A stretch of DNA of 64,000 nt from Hyphomonadaceae bacterium (GTDB lineage: Bacteria > Pseudomonadota > Alphaproteobacteria > Caulobacterales > Hyphomonadaceae): NCBI GenBank assembly GCA_947474455.1, contig CANJIL010000001.1:124001-188000 (forward strand), written 5' to 3'. The notes under the pieces were generated by a model, which was not told the origin of the DNA, ran no database searches, and was given only the letters and a program-made list of their open reading frames with translations. Both the position numbers and the translations under genes were made by a program. Of this stretch, positions 46,838-55,913 are shown piece after piece; positions within the stretch are counted from its first letter, which is position 1, and every line of letters begins with the position of its first letter.

Positions 46838-48148
46838 CTAGAAGAAGTCGATCTGCCGTGGGTCGCCGCCGTCCCAGGCGCGCTGGACTTCGGCTGACAG
46901 GAACAGGCCGCCAAGGACCAGCACGGTCATCCCGTCACGCTCCGCGCGCCGCTTCGCCATCGCCGCCGCCTCCGATGTGTTTGTTGCGACGGTCACATCC
47001 GTCGAGCGTTTCCGGAAAGTTTCCGCAAACAGCGCGACATCGGCGCCAGACTTGTAAGCTCGCGTCAAGATAAAATGCTCGAAGCGCTCTGCGACGCGCT
47101 CGGCGATGGCGGCGACTTCCTTCGATGCGGATACGCCGAACACGACTAGTGTTTTCTTACGCGGCGTGAACTCTAGGAAGGTGCGCGTGACGGCTTCGAG
47201 CGCCCGGGGCGTGTGGCCGACGTCGATCCAAAGATCCGGCGCCGACGCCACCTTTTCCAGTCGCCCCGGCCAGCGTGTGCGACCCAGCGCCGCCAGCATG
47301 GCGAAATGTCGATCGGCGTTTTCCTCCGGCTTGAGTCCCAGCCAGACCTCCGCAGCCCGCAGCGCCGTAACGGCGTTGTCCGCCTGATGCTTACCCGCTA
47401 GCTTCAGCCTTACCTCCTGGTCCGCGACCGAGGGTGCCGCCGTGAAGCCATAGGTGAAGCGTGCGCCCTCTTGGGTGTTGATCACAGGACCCACTCGGCG
47501 GCTGGCCGTCGCCGGCAGTGTCGCCTTTCCCGAAAGGTCCGCGTAAGCCGCAATGCGCCGGCCGAGCGCTTCGCTGATGGAAGGCGATAGGACCAAGCAT
47601 CCGCCCGGCGCCAGGGCGTCGACCTTGTCATAGGCGATCAGCTCTTCGGTCGCGCCAAGCAATTCGGTGTGTTCCAGCTCGATCGAGGTGAGGGCGGAAA
47701 CGTTGGCGCGGACGGAACGAATGGGGTCGTAGCGGCCGCCAATGCCAGCTTCCCACACAATGGCGTCCGGCTTTTCCTGCTGGAACCAGAGGATTGCGAG
47801 CATGAAGAGGAACTCGAACGACCCCATCCGGTCGCCTTCCGGCAGCGCGCGGTTGAAGGCGAGCACGGTCTCCGCATGGCGCTCGAAATCCGCCTGCGAG
47901 ATCATGTCGTCCCCGAGCATGAAGCGCTCGCAAACATCAAACAGATGTGGGGAGGTAAAACAGCCGACACGCAGGCCAGCCGCTTCCAAGGCCGATGTGA
48001 TGAAGCGTGCAGTCGAGCCTTTGCCATTCGTGCCGGTGACGGCGATCGAACAGCGCGCCAACCCTGCCCGGTCGATCCGGTGCGCCTGGTAGAAAAGCTC
48101 GATGCGATGAAGCCCGATGCCATCGCCGAATTTCGGAAGACCAAACAT
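46838..48148 (-). CDS. FolC/Mur-ligase-family ATP-dependent amide ligase
   Basis: A 436-aa ligase with the folylpolyglutamate synthase layout: P-loop GTNGKGST (residues 39-46), CFTSPHLF, WEAGIGGRYDPIRS, SIELEHTELLG and IDVGHTPRALEA. FolC normally reads GLGGRLDATN and DGAHNP here; both are altered, so the substrate is probably not simple folate. It overlaps the upstream CphA-like ATP-grasp gene by 1 bp (TGATG), so the two ligases are translationally coupled. Together they resemble a split, FolC-based version of cyanophycin synthetase. A housekeeping FolC role cannot be excluded without searching the rest of the genome. Confidence 0.8.
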   Translation of the reverse strand: MFGLPKFGDGIGLHRIELFYQAHRIDRAGLARCSIAVTGTNGKGSTARFITSALEAAGLRVGCFTSPHLFDVCERFMLGDDMISQADFERHAETVLAFNRALPEGDRMGSFEFLFMLAILWFQQEKPDAIVWEAGIGGRYDPIRSVRANVSALTSIELEHTELLGATEELIAYDKVDALAPGGCLVLSPSISEALGRRIAAYADLSGKATLPATASRRVGPVINTQEGARFTYGFTAAPSVADQEVRLKLAGKHQADNAVTALRAAEVWLGLKPEENADRHFAMLAALGRTRWPGRLEKVASAPDLWIDVGHTPRALEAVTRTFLEFTPRKKTLVVFGVSASKEVAAIAERVAERFEHFILTRAYKSGADVALFAETFRKRSTDVTVATNTSEAAAMAKRRAERDGMTVLVLGGLFLSAEVQRAWDGGDPRQIDFF

Positions 48149-49116
48149 CAGTTACTCAGGCACGCGTTCAGCATTCTTGTCCAGATGGCGCGGATCAGAT
48201 CGGATCGGCCAGCGTCTTCCAGCGTGCGCAGGCCCGGATTGCCGTTGGCCTCTATCACGACGAGCTCGGAAAGGTCGCGACTTGCAGAAATATCAAACAT
48301 GTCGACGGCGCCGATTCGCAAGCTCAACGCCTCTGTGGCCGCGATGGCCAGCGTCGCCAGTGGGGTCGGCACGGTCTCGGACACCTGCTCGATAGCGCCG
48401 GCCGCGCTAAGATTGCGCCGGCCCGGTAGGCGCACGCGCTCGCCGGACAGCGGCACGCGGGACGCATCGCCGCTGATGGCGGAGAGGGGAAGCGGGGAAA
48501 CGCCGCTGGCGACGACGCGCTGGTTCAAGTTGGTGAGAAGTTCTCCAAGCGTCGATCGGCCATTTCCGACCAGCGCGGGCTCGCCCTTGATAGAATGGAA
48601 GACAGCGCGGCCATCCTGTACCAGTACACGATGCTCGGCCCCCTCCAGCAGGGGCTCGATCAAGAACGCCTCGAACTCAACCGCCACGCGAGCGACGTAG
48701 TCGTGCAGCGCAGCTTCATTCCTGACTATTTCCGCAAACGTCCCGCCCGATCCGAGATTGGGCTTGCAGAACACCGGATAACCGAGGCGCGCAGCGAACG
48801 CCGCTGCATCCATCGCCTCCCGGCCCGGCGCCCGCATCGCGATCCGGCGCGCCTGGGCGAAGAACAACCCGCCGGGGATCACGGCCAGCCCCCGCGATTG
48901 CAGCACAGATTTGGTATGCGCCTTGTCGCGGGAGACAGTGTAGGCGCCGGCGCTGTTGATCGCGTAGGCGCAGATATTCCCCCCTCCACCGAGCACGAAG
49001 CGCTCGCCCTTCGAAATGCGGAAGAGATAGCCTTCGCCCGCATCGAGATCCTCGAAACGCGCGCCGATCGCTTCGGCGGCGTCCTTCGCATAGCGGGCTG
49101 AATCTGGAACCGGCAT
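48148..49116 (-). CDS. ATP-grasp ligase, CphA (cyanophycin synthetase)-like domain
   Basis: A 322-aa stand-alone ATP-grasp protein. YTVSRDKAHTKSVLQSRGLAV, YPVFCKPNLGSGGTFAEIV (glycine-rich loop), EHRVLVQDGRAVFHSIKGEP, GNGRSTLGELL, RRNLSAAGAIEQ and VVIEANGNPGL match in order the ATP-grasp domain of cyanophycin synthetases (V-x-DGR, GDG..TI.EL, NLSTGG, E-x-N-x-GPG). It lacks CphA's N-terminal domain and its fused Mur domain; instead a separate FolC-like ligase gene follows. Substrates are unknown; carboxylate-amine ligation with ATP is expected from the fold. Confidence 0.82.
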   Translation of the reverse strand: MPVPDSARYAKDAAEAIGARFEDLDAGEGYLFRISKGERFVLGGGGNICAYAINSAGAYTVSRDKAHTKSVLQSRGLAVIPGGLFFAQARRIAMRAPGREAMDAAAFAARLGYPVFCKPNLGSGGTFAEIVRNEAALHDYVARVAVEFEAFLIEPLLEGAEHRVLVQDGRAVFHSIKGEPALVGNGRSTLGELLTNLNQRVVASGVSPLPLSAISGDASRVPLSGERVRLPGRRNLSAAGAIEQVSETVPTPLATLAIAATEALSLRIGAVDMFDISASRDLSELVVIEANGNPGLRTLEDAGRSDLIRAIWTRMLNACLSN

Positions 49117-49268
49117 CGCGGCGCTCTAGCAGGCGCACGTGATCGGGGAAACAGGCGCAGTCGCAGCACGATTCTATGCACGTAGCAGGGAAGCTAAAAA
49201 CAGCGCTTCTCCAGAGCAAGCCAAGAAATCACGATGTCCTGCGGCCACCCACGTATGTTCGCGCTGCC

Positions 49269-49945
49269 TCCGGCGAGGAACGGCTCCCAAACCTGTCGCC
49301 TCGCGGACAAACTGGCGATGGCGATCCAGATTGGCCACCTGCTCCCCGGGCGCTCCGTTAGGCGAGATCGCCGGCGCTAACAATGTCAGCCGCACCATCG
49401 TGCGCGCTGCGCTTCAGCGTCTCGAGGCGCAGGTGCTGGCCGAGATCATTCTCAACAAGGTCGCCCGCGTGCGCGGAGCCGACCCACCCGCGGCCAGCGA
49501 TATGATCAAATTGCACGTGCAGCTGACCGTCCTTCCGGCCCGCAAGGCGGCGCGGGCAACCCCGGCAAGGATCGCGCGCCTCCGTCAGTTCGTCGATATG
49601 CTGGAGCGAGTGGCCGAGGAAGACGGCCCAGCGGAGGAATTCCAGCATCTCCGCATCGGCGACTCCCGCGAGCTGTTCGAGGCGGCGAGGCCGGTTTTGG
49701 CCGAGCGATTGGATCTGGCCGCCCCGGTCACGCCGTATCATTCGCGCGCGATGGATGATGTCCGCTCCGCAACCGGTCAAGCCGAGACGGCAAAGTTCAG
49801 CCGCGACATCCTGGAAGCCATTCAGTCGAAATCACAGGACGCGGCCGCGAAAGTTGCCGAACGCCTGCTGCGCCGTCATGCCGAGCTGACATTGACGCTC
49901 GCTATCAAGCCCAGGGCGTCACGGAACACCGCTTCTCACGGTTGA
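49269..49945 (+). pseudogene. GntR/FCD family regulator, frameshifted
   Basis: The start of a GntR HTH is read in one frame (RLADKLAMAIQIGHLLPG, about 49296-49350). The rest continues in another frame (GEIAGANNVSRTIVRAALQRLEAQVLAEI from about 49366), ending in an FCD-like C-terminus (FSRDILEAIQSKSQDAAAKVAERLLRRHAEL). The frames join at about 49350-49365, implying a one-base indel. The FCD core also looks shortened. The 49139 start sometimes predicted for this frame has no family similarity. Either a true pseudogene or a sequencing error in a G/C run. Confidence 0.75.
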
Positions 49946-49956
49946 CGGTGAGCCCG

Positions 49957-52083
49957 CTACCAGAGCCGGACGCGCTCGTCAGGCGACAGATAGAGTTTGT
50001 CGGTCGGACTGATCCTGAAGGCCGCGTACCATGCGTCCATGTTGCGCACCACGCCGTTAACGCGATAGCGGTTGGGAGCATGGCTGTCGCCATCCAGCAT
50101 GGAGCGTGCAAGCTCATCGCGCATCTTGCCGCGGTATGAGCGCGCATAGGCCAGGAAAAAACGCTGGTCTCCGGTGAGGCCGTCGATCACCGGCGCCTGC
50201 TTGCCGTTGAGCGACAGCTTCCATGCGGCATAGGCGATCTCAAGCCCGGCAAGGTCGCCGATATTCTCGCCGAGCGTGCCCAGCCCGTTCACGCATTTGC
50301 CGACCCACGGACAATACCCGTCATACTGCTCGATCAGGGCCTCGGCCTTGGTCATGAACCGCGCGTCGGTCTGCTTGGTCCACCAGTTGCGGTTGCGGCC
50401 GGCGCCGTCGAACTGGCGGCCGCGATCGTCAAAACCATGGCTGATCTCGTGGCCGATGACGGCGCCGATCCCGCCATAGTTCACGGCGGGGTCGGCGGCG
50501 GGATCGAAATACGGAGCCTGCAGAATGCCCGCCGGCATGGTGAAAGTGTTGGACAGCGGATTGTAGAACGCATTGACCACATGGGCTGGCGTGGGCCAGC
50601 GGTCGCGATCAACCGAACTGCGCAGATCCACGCGCTGCTCATTCCAGCCATATTCAAAGACGGAATAAAGATCCTCGAACAGCTTGCCCGGCGCGACGTC
50701 CAGCGAGGAATAGTCCTTCCACATCTCCGGATGTCCGATCTGGGGCTTGAGCGCCCGCAATTTTTCCAGCGCCTCGGCGCGCGTGGCGTCGTCCATCCAG
50801 TCGAGCGACTGCATGCGCGCTGCGAAGGCCATGCGGATGTTGGCGACTATCGCGTCGACACGGGCCTTCTGGCCGGGCGGGAAGTGCTTCTTCACATAGA
50901 GTTCGCCCACGCCATCGCCCAGATAGGCGTTGACGATGCCGATGGCCCATTGCCAGCGGGCGGGCTTCTCCTCAAGGCCGGCGAGGCGTCGCGAGAAGAA
51001 CTCGAAATGGCTGTCTGCAAAAACCTTCGGCAGATAGTCCGCGAAGCTGTTGGCGAAGTGGAACTCCATCCAGAGCTTCCAGTCCTCCACAGACTCGGAA
51101 GGAATGAGCTTCGCGATATCCGCAACGGCCGTCTGGTCAGTCACGACAAAACGGTCGGACTTGTCGAACCCGGCTTCGTTCAGAAAGGCATCCCAGCCGA
51201 AATCCGGTGCGAACGCCTTCAGCTGCGAGAGCGACATGCTGCGAAGCGCCTGGTCAGCGCTGATCGAGCGGTCTTCATCCGTGTGCGCCCGCGCGATCTT
51301 GCGTTCGAGATTGTAGATGCGCAAGGCGCCGCCTTCCGGGTCGGGATTGCCCAGAAGACGCAGGATGATGACGACATAGGCGCGATAAGCGAACCGCGCC
51401 GACTCATCCTCCATCCCCGGCGTGATGTAATAGCCCCGATGCGGCATGCCAAGTCCAGCCTGCGACAGCCACACGGCGTTGGCGTCCGGGTCGGCTGGGC
51501 TGGAGGCGACGCTTATGCCGATCGGAGAGTTGTAGCCGATGACGCCCATCAGCCGCACGAGCTCTTCGTGTGTTTTCACCGCGCGAATACGGTCGAGATG
51601 TGGCTGCAGCGGCGCGATCCCGCGCGCTTCGATCGTCTTCTCGTCCATCGCGGCGGAGTAGAGATCCGCGATCTTCCGCTCCAGCGTGCCATGCGCCGGG
51701 TTCGAGGCGATGATCTCCTCGATCATCTGGCGCACCACGGCGTCGGACTTGTCCATCAGCTCTTCAGCAGCGCCAATCGACATCTTGTCCGGCGGCAACT
51801 GATAGGAAGCGAGCCAGTCGCTGTTCACATAGTTGAAGAAGTCTTCCCCCGGCGTCGTCATCTCGCCCGGCGCCGGCTCGTTGGATTTCAGCCGCGGGGC
51901 GGAGGAGAAAACCTGATCGCTGTTCTGCAGCAGCCGGTCGACAGCCCGCTCGTCGAGCCCGTTCTGCGCCGTCTGATCCCGTGCCGCCGGCGGCGATACG
52001 CACGCCGCAAGCAATGTCGCTACGGCGGCGGCCGCCTGCGCGAGGCGGTGGAGCAGGCGTGCGGCCAAGGGGCGTTTCCTCAT
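49957..52083 (-). CDS. M13 family zinc metallopeptidase, lipoprotein (copy 2)
   Basis: A 708-aa neprilysin/PepO-like endopeptidase. The N-terminus is a lipoprotein signal (AAAVATLLAACVSP; lipobox LAAC), so it is anchored at the envelope. The zinc motif H545-E-x-x-H549 (VIGHEISHGFDDRG) and downstream ENIGDLAGLEIAY Glu ligand are intact. The C-terminal RVNGVVRNMDAWYAAF ... DKLYLSPDERVRLW matches the family end. The start at 52083 is chosen because an in-frame extension to 52395 runs into the upstream paralogue. It is paralogous to the gene 120 bp upstream. Confidence 0.93.
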   Translation of the reverse strand: MRKRPLAARLLHRLAQAAAAVATLLAACVSPPAARDQTAQNGLDERAVDRLLQNSDQVFSSAPRLKSNEPAPGEMTTPGEDFFNYVNSDWLASYQLPPDKMSIGAAEELMDKSDAVVRQMIEEIIASNPAHGTLERKIADLYSAAMDEKTIEARGIAPLQPHLDRIRAVKTHEELVRLMGVIGYNSPIGISVASSPADPDANAVWLSQAGLGMPHRGYYITPGMEDESARFAYRAYVVIILRLLGNPDPEGGALRIYNLERKIARAHTDEDRSISADQALRSMSLSQLKAFAPDFGWDAFLNEAGFDKSDRFVVTDQTAVADIAKLIPSESVEDWKLWMEFHFANSFADYLPKVFADSHFEFFSRRLAGLEEKPARWQWAIGIVNAYLGDGVGELYVKKHFPPGQKARVDAIVANIRMAFAARMQSLDWMDDATRAEALEKLRALKPQIGHPEMWKDYSSLDVAPGKLFEDLYSVFEYGWNEQRVDLRSSVDRDRWPTPAHVVNAFYNPLSNTFTMPAGILQAPYFDPAADPAVNYGGIGAVIGHEISHGFDDRGRQFDGAGRNRNWWTKQTDARFMTKAEALIEQYDGYCPWVGKCVNGLGTLGENIGDLAGLEIAYAAWKLSLNGKQAPVIDGLTGDQRFFLAYARSYRGKMRDELARSMLDGDSHAPNRYRVNGVVRNMDAWYAAFRISPTDKLYLSPDERVRLW

Positions 52084-52141
52084 ATCCCGTTGAGGCCAGT
52101 GTTTCGCGCAGGTTTGCGAAGTCAAGCGCGCGGCGCCGATC

Positions 52142-52177
52142 AAAAGGAAAAGCCCGCAGTTCCTGAGAAATGCGGGC
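52142..52177 (-). terminator. intrinsic terminator after first M13 gene
   Basis: On the minus strand a 7-bp stem GCCCGCA / TGCGGGC (52171-52177 and 52152-52158) is followed by TTTTCCTTTT. It lies just after the stop of the 52203-54257 gene, so the second M13 gene probably has its own promoter or depends on read-through. Confidence 0.85.
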
Positions 52178-52202
52178 CCCTGCCTCTCATAACGTAACAA
52201 GC

Positions 52203-54257
52203 CTACCAGATACGAACGCGTTGTTCCGGCGGAATGTACATCTTGTCGCCCGGCTGGACGTTGAACGCTGCATACCATTCGTCGATGTTCGGCACGACGC
52301 CATTGACGCGGTACATCGGCGGCGAGTGCGGATCGATGGTCAGCAGCTGCCGCGCCATGTCTTCGCGCGCCATCGCCCGCCACACCTGGCCCCATGACAG
52401 GAAGAAGCGCTGGTCGCCGGTGTATTTCACGCCGTTCACCTCGATGACCGGGGCTTCCTTCTCGCCAAGCGACTGCTTGTAGGCGGTATAGGCCATGATC
52501 ATGCCGCCAAGGTCGCCGATGTTCTCACCCGTGGTGAGCGCGCCCTTGATGCACGCGTCGGGGAAGGGGCAGTATTTGTCGTACTGCGCATTCAGCGCTT
52601 CTGTTTTGCTCTTGAACTTGGCCTTTGTCTCGGCGGTCCACCAGTCGCGCTGCACGCCCATGTCGTCGAAGGCCGCGCCCTGATCGTCGAAGCCGTGGCC
52701 AATTTCGTGGCCGATCACGGCGCCGATGGCGCCGTAGTTCACCGCCGGGTCCGCGTTCACGTCGAAGAATGGCGGCTGCAGGATGCCGGCCGGGAAGGTG
52801 ATCTGGTTCATCAGCGGGTTGTAGGACGCGTTCACGGTCTGCGCGTTCATGCCCCACTCCTCGCGGTCGACCGGACCGCCGAGGCGTGAGACCTGACGGT
52901 TCCACTCGAACTGCCGCGCCGCCATCACGTTCTCGAACAGCTTACGCTTGTCGACCTGCATGGCCGCATAGTCCCGCCACTTGTTGGGATAGCCCACACG
53001 CACCTCGAAGTTGCCCAGCTTCTTCAGCGCCTCCGCGCGCGTCGGCTCATCCATCCAGTCGAGCTTTTCGAGGCGCGATTTCAGAGCAGAGTTCAGGTTG
53101 CCGACGAGGGCTTCCATCTTGGTCTTGTTACCCGACGGGAAGAACTTGGCCGCATAAGCCTCGCCCAGCGCCTCGCCAATGTTCTGGTCGAGCAGCTGCA
53201 CGCCGCGCTTCCAGCGGTCGCGTTTGGCGGTCACACCCGACAGGGTCTTGTTGAAGAACTCGAAGCGCGCATCATCGAATGCCTTGGTCAGGTAGGCTGC
53301 GTTGTCCGAAGCGACCTGGAAGGTGAGGTACTTCTTCCACACCGCGATCGGTTGGCTGTCGACAAGCCTGGCGCCCGCCGTGATCGATGTGTCGCCATAC
53401 GCCACCATGTTCTCCAGCTTGCCGATGCCGGCATCGGCGGCGAACGTGTCGAGATCAATGTTGGGAACCAGTTTGCGGAAGTCCGCGGCGCTCATCGCCT
53501 TGAATGCCTTGTCGGTGACGCGGAGTTCTTGCTGCGACCAATGCCCCTTGGCGATCTCGGTCTCGAATTTGATCACCGTATCTGCAGACGCGGCAGGGGC
53601 GGCATCACCCAGCAGTTCGAAGATCTTGGTCACATAAGCTTTGTAGGCGGTGCGATAGACGTCGTACTTCTCGCCCTTCGCGAGATAGTAGTCGCGGTCC
53701 GGCATGCCGAGACCGTCCTGCGCGCCCCAGACAGCATAGCGCTTGGGATCAGCCGTATCGGCCTCGACGCCGAGGCCGAATGGCGAGGAATAGCCGACCT
53801 TGGCGATTACCTTCAGAAGACCCGCCTTGTTCGTGATACTGTTGATCTCGTCAAGATAGGGCTTCAGCGGATCGACCCCTCGCGTCTCCAGCGCCTCTTC
53901 ATCCATCCAGCTGGCGTAGAAGTCCGCCGCCTTGGCGACGTTGGAGCCGGCAGCCGGCGGCGTCGCGGCAAAGCCGTCGATGATGGTTTTCACATCGTTC
54001 TCGGACTTCTCACCCAGCGCGTCGAACGCGCCATAGCGCGGCCTGTCAGTCGGCATCTGGAAGGTACTGAGCCATGTGCCGTTGGCGTAGTGAAAGAAAT
54101 CGTCGCCCGGTTTCACCGTCGTGTCCGCGTTCGTGAGATCGATGCCGAACGCGCCGATTGCCGCCTTGGGCGTTTCCGCAGCCGGGGCAGGTTTCTCGGG
54201 AGAGCACGCGGCAAGCAATGCAGCCGCAGACGCGGCCAGGAGAAGAGTCATTCGCAT
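52203..54257 (-). CDS. M13 family zinc metallopeptidase, lipoprotein (copy 1)
   Basis: A 684-aa member with lipoprotein signal MRMTLLLAASAAALLAAC (Cys 18), a Pro/Ala linker, and intact zinc motif H517-E-x-x-H521 (VIGHEIGHGFDDQG) with the GENIGDLGGM Glu ligand. The end, MYIPPEQRVRIW, is family-typical. It acts on peptides in the periplasm; targets are unknown. It is paralogous to the downstream gene and separated from it by a terminator. It is divergent from phoR. Confidence 0.94.
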   Translation of the reverse strand: MRMTLLLAASAAALLAACSPEKPAPAAETPKAAIGAFGIDLTNADTTVKPGDDFFHYANGTWLSTFQMPTDRPRYGAFDALGEKSENDVKTIIDGFAATPPAAGSNVAKAADFYASWMDEEALETRGVDPLKPYLDEINSITNKAGLLKVIAKVGYSSPFGLGVEADTADPKRYAVWGAQDGLGMPDRDYYLAKGEKYDVYRTAYKAYVTKIFELLGDAAPAASADTVIKFETEIAKGHWSQQELRVTDKAFKAMSAADFRKLVPNIDLDTFAADAGIGKLENMVAYGDTSITAGARLVDSQPIAVWKKYLTFQVASDNAAYLTKAFDDARFEFFNKTLSGVTAKRDRWKRGVQLLDQNIGEALGEAYAAKFFPSGNKTKMEALVGNLNSALKSRLEKLDWMDEPTRAEALKKLGNFEVRVGYPNKWRDYAAMQVDKRKLFENVMAARQFEWNRQVSRLGGPVDREEWGMNAQTVNASYNPLMNQITFPAGILQPPFFDVNADPAVNYGAIGAVIGHEIGHGFDDQGAAFDDMGVQRDWWTAETKAKFKSKTEALNAQYDKYCPFPDACIKGALTTGENIGDLGGMIMAYTAYKQSLGEKEAPVIEVNGVKYTGDQRFFLSWGQVWRAMAREDMARQLLTIDPHSPPMYRVNGVVPNIDEWYAAFNVQPGDKMYIPPEQRVRIW

Positions 54258-54413
54258 GAAAGCACCTCTGTAGATCGATCTTCGCCGGCGCGAGCGGCGG
54301 TCGGCACGATTTGTCCCGGCGCTTATGTTGTGTCAATCATTCTTATCGCAAAGCAATAAGCGGTCGCCATCTGTCCGCAACAAAAAACCACGACAATTCA
54401 GACGCATCAGAAT

Positions 54414-55787
54414 ATGGCTGAACCCATGGATCAAAGCGGCATCGAGACCAAACGCGACCTTCGCAAGCGAGGGCGCGATTTCCGCGTCATCGGCGGGGTT
54501 GCGGTTGCGGTTCTGCTGGCGCTGGCGCTGATCGGACAGACCACCTGGATTTCCGCATGCCTAGGCGCCGTGGTCATTGTGGCGGCGTGCATCGGCTGGT
54601 TTTTCGGCACGGTCGATCCAGCGCTCGTGCTGGAAGTGGCCGAGGACGACGCTGTCGCGGCAGAGGCCGCGCGGCGGGCCGAGGCCGAGCGCAAGTTCCG
54701 CATCTCGCTGGTTGAAGCGCTTCCCGAAGCGGCGATGTATATCGATGCTCAGGACAAGGTGGAAGCCGCCAACCAGATAGCGCGTTCGCAGTTCCGCTTT
54801 ACTGCATCGGGACCCATGTTGGCGGCCGTGGTGCGGCGCCCGGAATTGCTCGACGCCGTGGATGCGGCGCGCAGCACCGGTGAAGCGCAGCGCTTCGAGA
54901 TCGTGCAGCGTGACGAGACTGACCGCCACTTTGCCTGCATTGCCTCGCCGCTCGGCCAGGGCGTGCTCATCAGCCTGCACGATTTCACCGACATCAAGCG
55001 CATGGAACTCGCGCGGGTCGATTTTCTCGCGAACGCCAGCCACGAACTGCGTACGCCGCTCACATCGTTGTCGGGCTTCATCGAAACGATGCGTGGGCCG
55101 GCGCGCGACGATTCCGATGCGCGCGACCGCTTCCTGGAAATCATGCAGGGACAGGCGGACCGTATGCGCCGGCTGATCAGTGATCTTCTCTCGCTGTCGC
55201 GCATCGAGCTGGTCGAACACCGTCCGCCGGAAGGGAAAGCCGACCTTGCCGCCGTGGTCACCGAAGCGCACGAAGCCCTCGCCCCGGTGGCGAAGGCACG
55301 CGGCGTGGAGCTGCGCGTGACCGGCGCCACCGGCGCGGTGAACGTCACCGGCGCGCGCGACGAACTCGCGCAGGTTGTCCAGAACCTGATCGACAACGCG
55401 ATCAAGTACTCCGAGAAAGGCGACGCGGTCGACATCGAAGTGCGCGCGGGCGTCGGCGCCAGCGAAGCCTCGGCCATCGCTGGCCGCCGTTGGGATGACG
55501 CCGGCCGGATGTCGATCGTAGCGGCGCCCGCCTCAAGCAATGCGCGCTCTTTTGCCGTGCTGCGAGTCAGCGACGCCGGCCCCGGCATCGAGCGTCAGTA
55601 TCTGCCCCGCCTGTCGGAGCGTTTCTATCGCGTCGACCAGGGCCGGGGCCTCAAGCCCGGCACCGGTCTTGGCCTCGCCATCGTGAAGCACGTCGTCCAG
55701 CGCCATCGTGGCGCGTTCGTCGTCGAGAGCGAACCCGGCCGCGGCTCGGCCTTCGGCGTCGTGCTGCCGATGTCGGAAACGCCCTAA
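54414..55787 (+). CDS. phoR: phosphate regulon sensor histidine kinase
   Basis: A 457-aa kinase with one or two N-terminal membrane helices (about residues 25-65), a PAS-like domain (about 95-195), HisKA with H210 (NASHELRTPLTSLSGFIETMRG, a signature shared by PhoR proteins) and an HATPase (QNLIDNAIKYSEKGD, DAGPGI, GTGLGLAIVKHV). An unusual insertion of about 25 residues (GASEASAIAGRRWDDAGRM...) lies in the ATPase domain. Its partner phoB lies about 7 kb away (62896), separated by DUF6607, a TonB receptor, an IDO-like gene, pstB and phoU. Assignment rests on similarity and on phoB/pstB being close. Confidence 0.85.
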   Translation: MAEPMDQSGIETKRDLRKRGRDFRVIGGVAVAVLLALALIGQTTWISACLGAVVIVAACIGWFFGTVDPALVLEVAEDDAVAAEAARRAEAERKFRISLVEALPEAAMYIDAQDKVEAANQIARSQFRFTASGPMLAAVVRRPELLDAVDAARSTGEAQRFEIVQRDETDRHFACIASPLGQGVLISLHDFTDIKRMELARVDFLANASHELRTPLTSLSGFIETMRGPARDDSDARDRFLEIMQGQADRMRRLISDLLSLSRIELVEHRPPEGKADLAAVVTEAHEALAPVAKARGVELRVTGATGAVNVTGARDELAQVVQNLIDNAIKYSEKGDAVDIEVRAGVGASEASAIAGRRWDDAGRMSIVAAPASSNARSFAVLRVSDAGPGIERQYLPRLSERFYRVDQGRGLKPGTGLGLAIVKHVVQRHRGAFVVESEPGRGSAFGVVLPMSETP

Positions 55788-55913
55788 AGCGTTCCCGCAT
55801 CCTGACGTCACAGCAAAGACGATCGTGATGTTCGCCTTGGCGCCGGCGCGGCCGACGCTTGCAAGGCATTCGCAACGAGAGTAGCGAATTGCCGGGTTTC
55901 GGGGAGAATTGAG

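Noticed and set aside
50437-52197. 586-codon plus-strand frame opposite the M13 peptidase
   Set aside because: Antisense to a gene with an intact zinc motif and lipobox; no supporting features.
52084-52395. N-terminal extension of the second M13 peptidase to 52395
   Set aside because: It would run through the terminator and into the end of the upstream gene, and would bury the lipoprotein signal.
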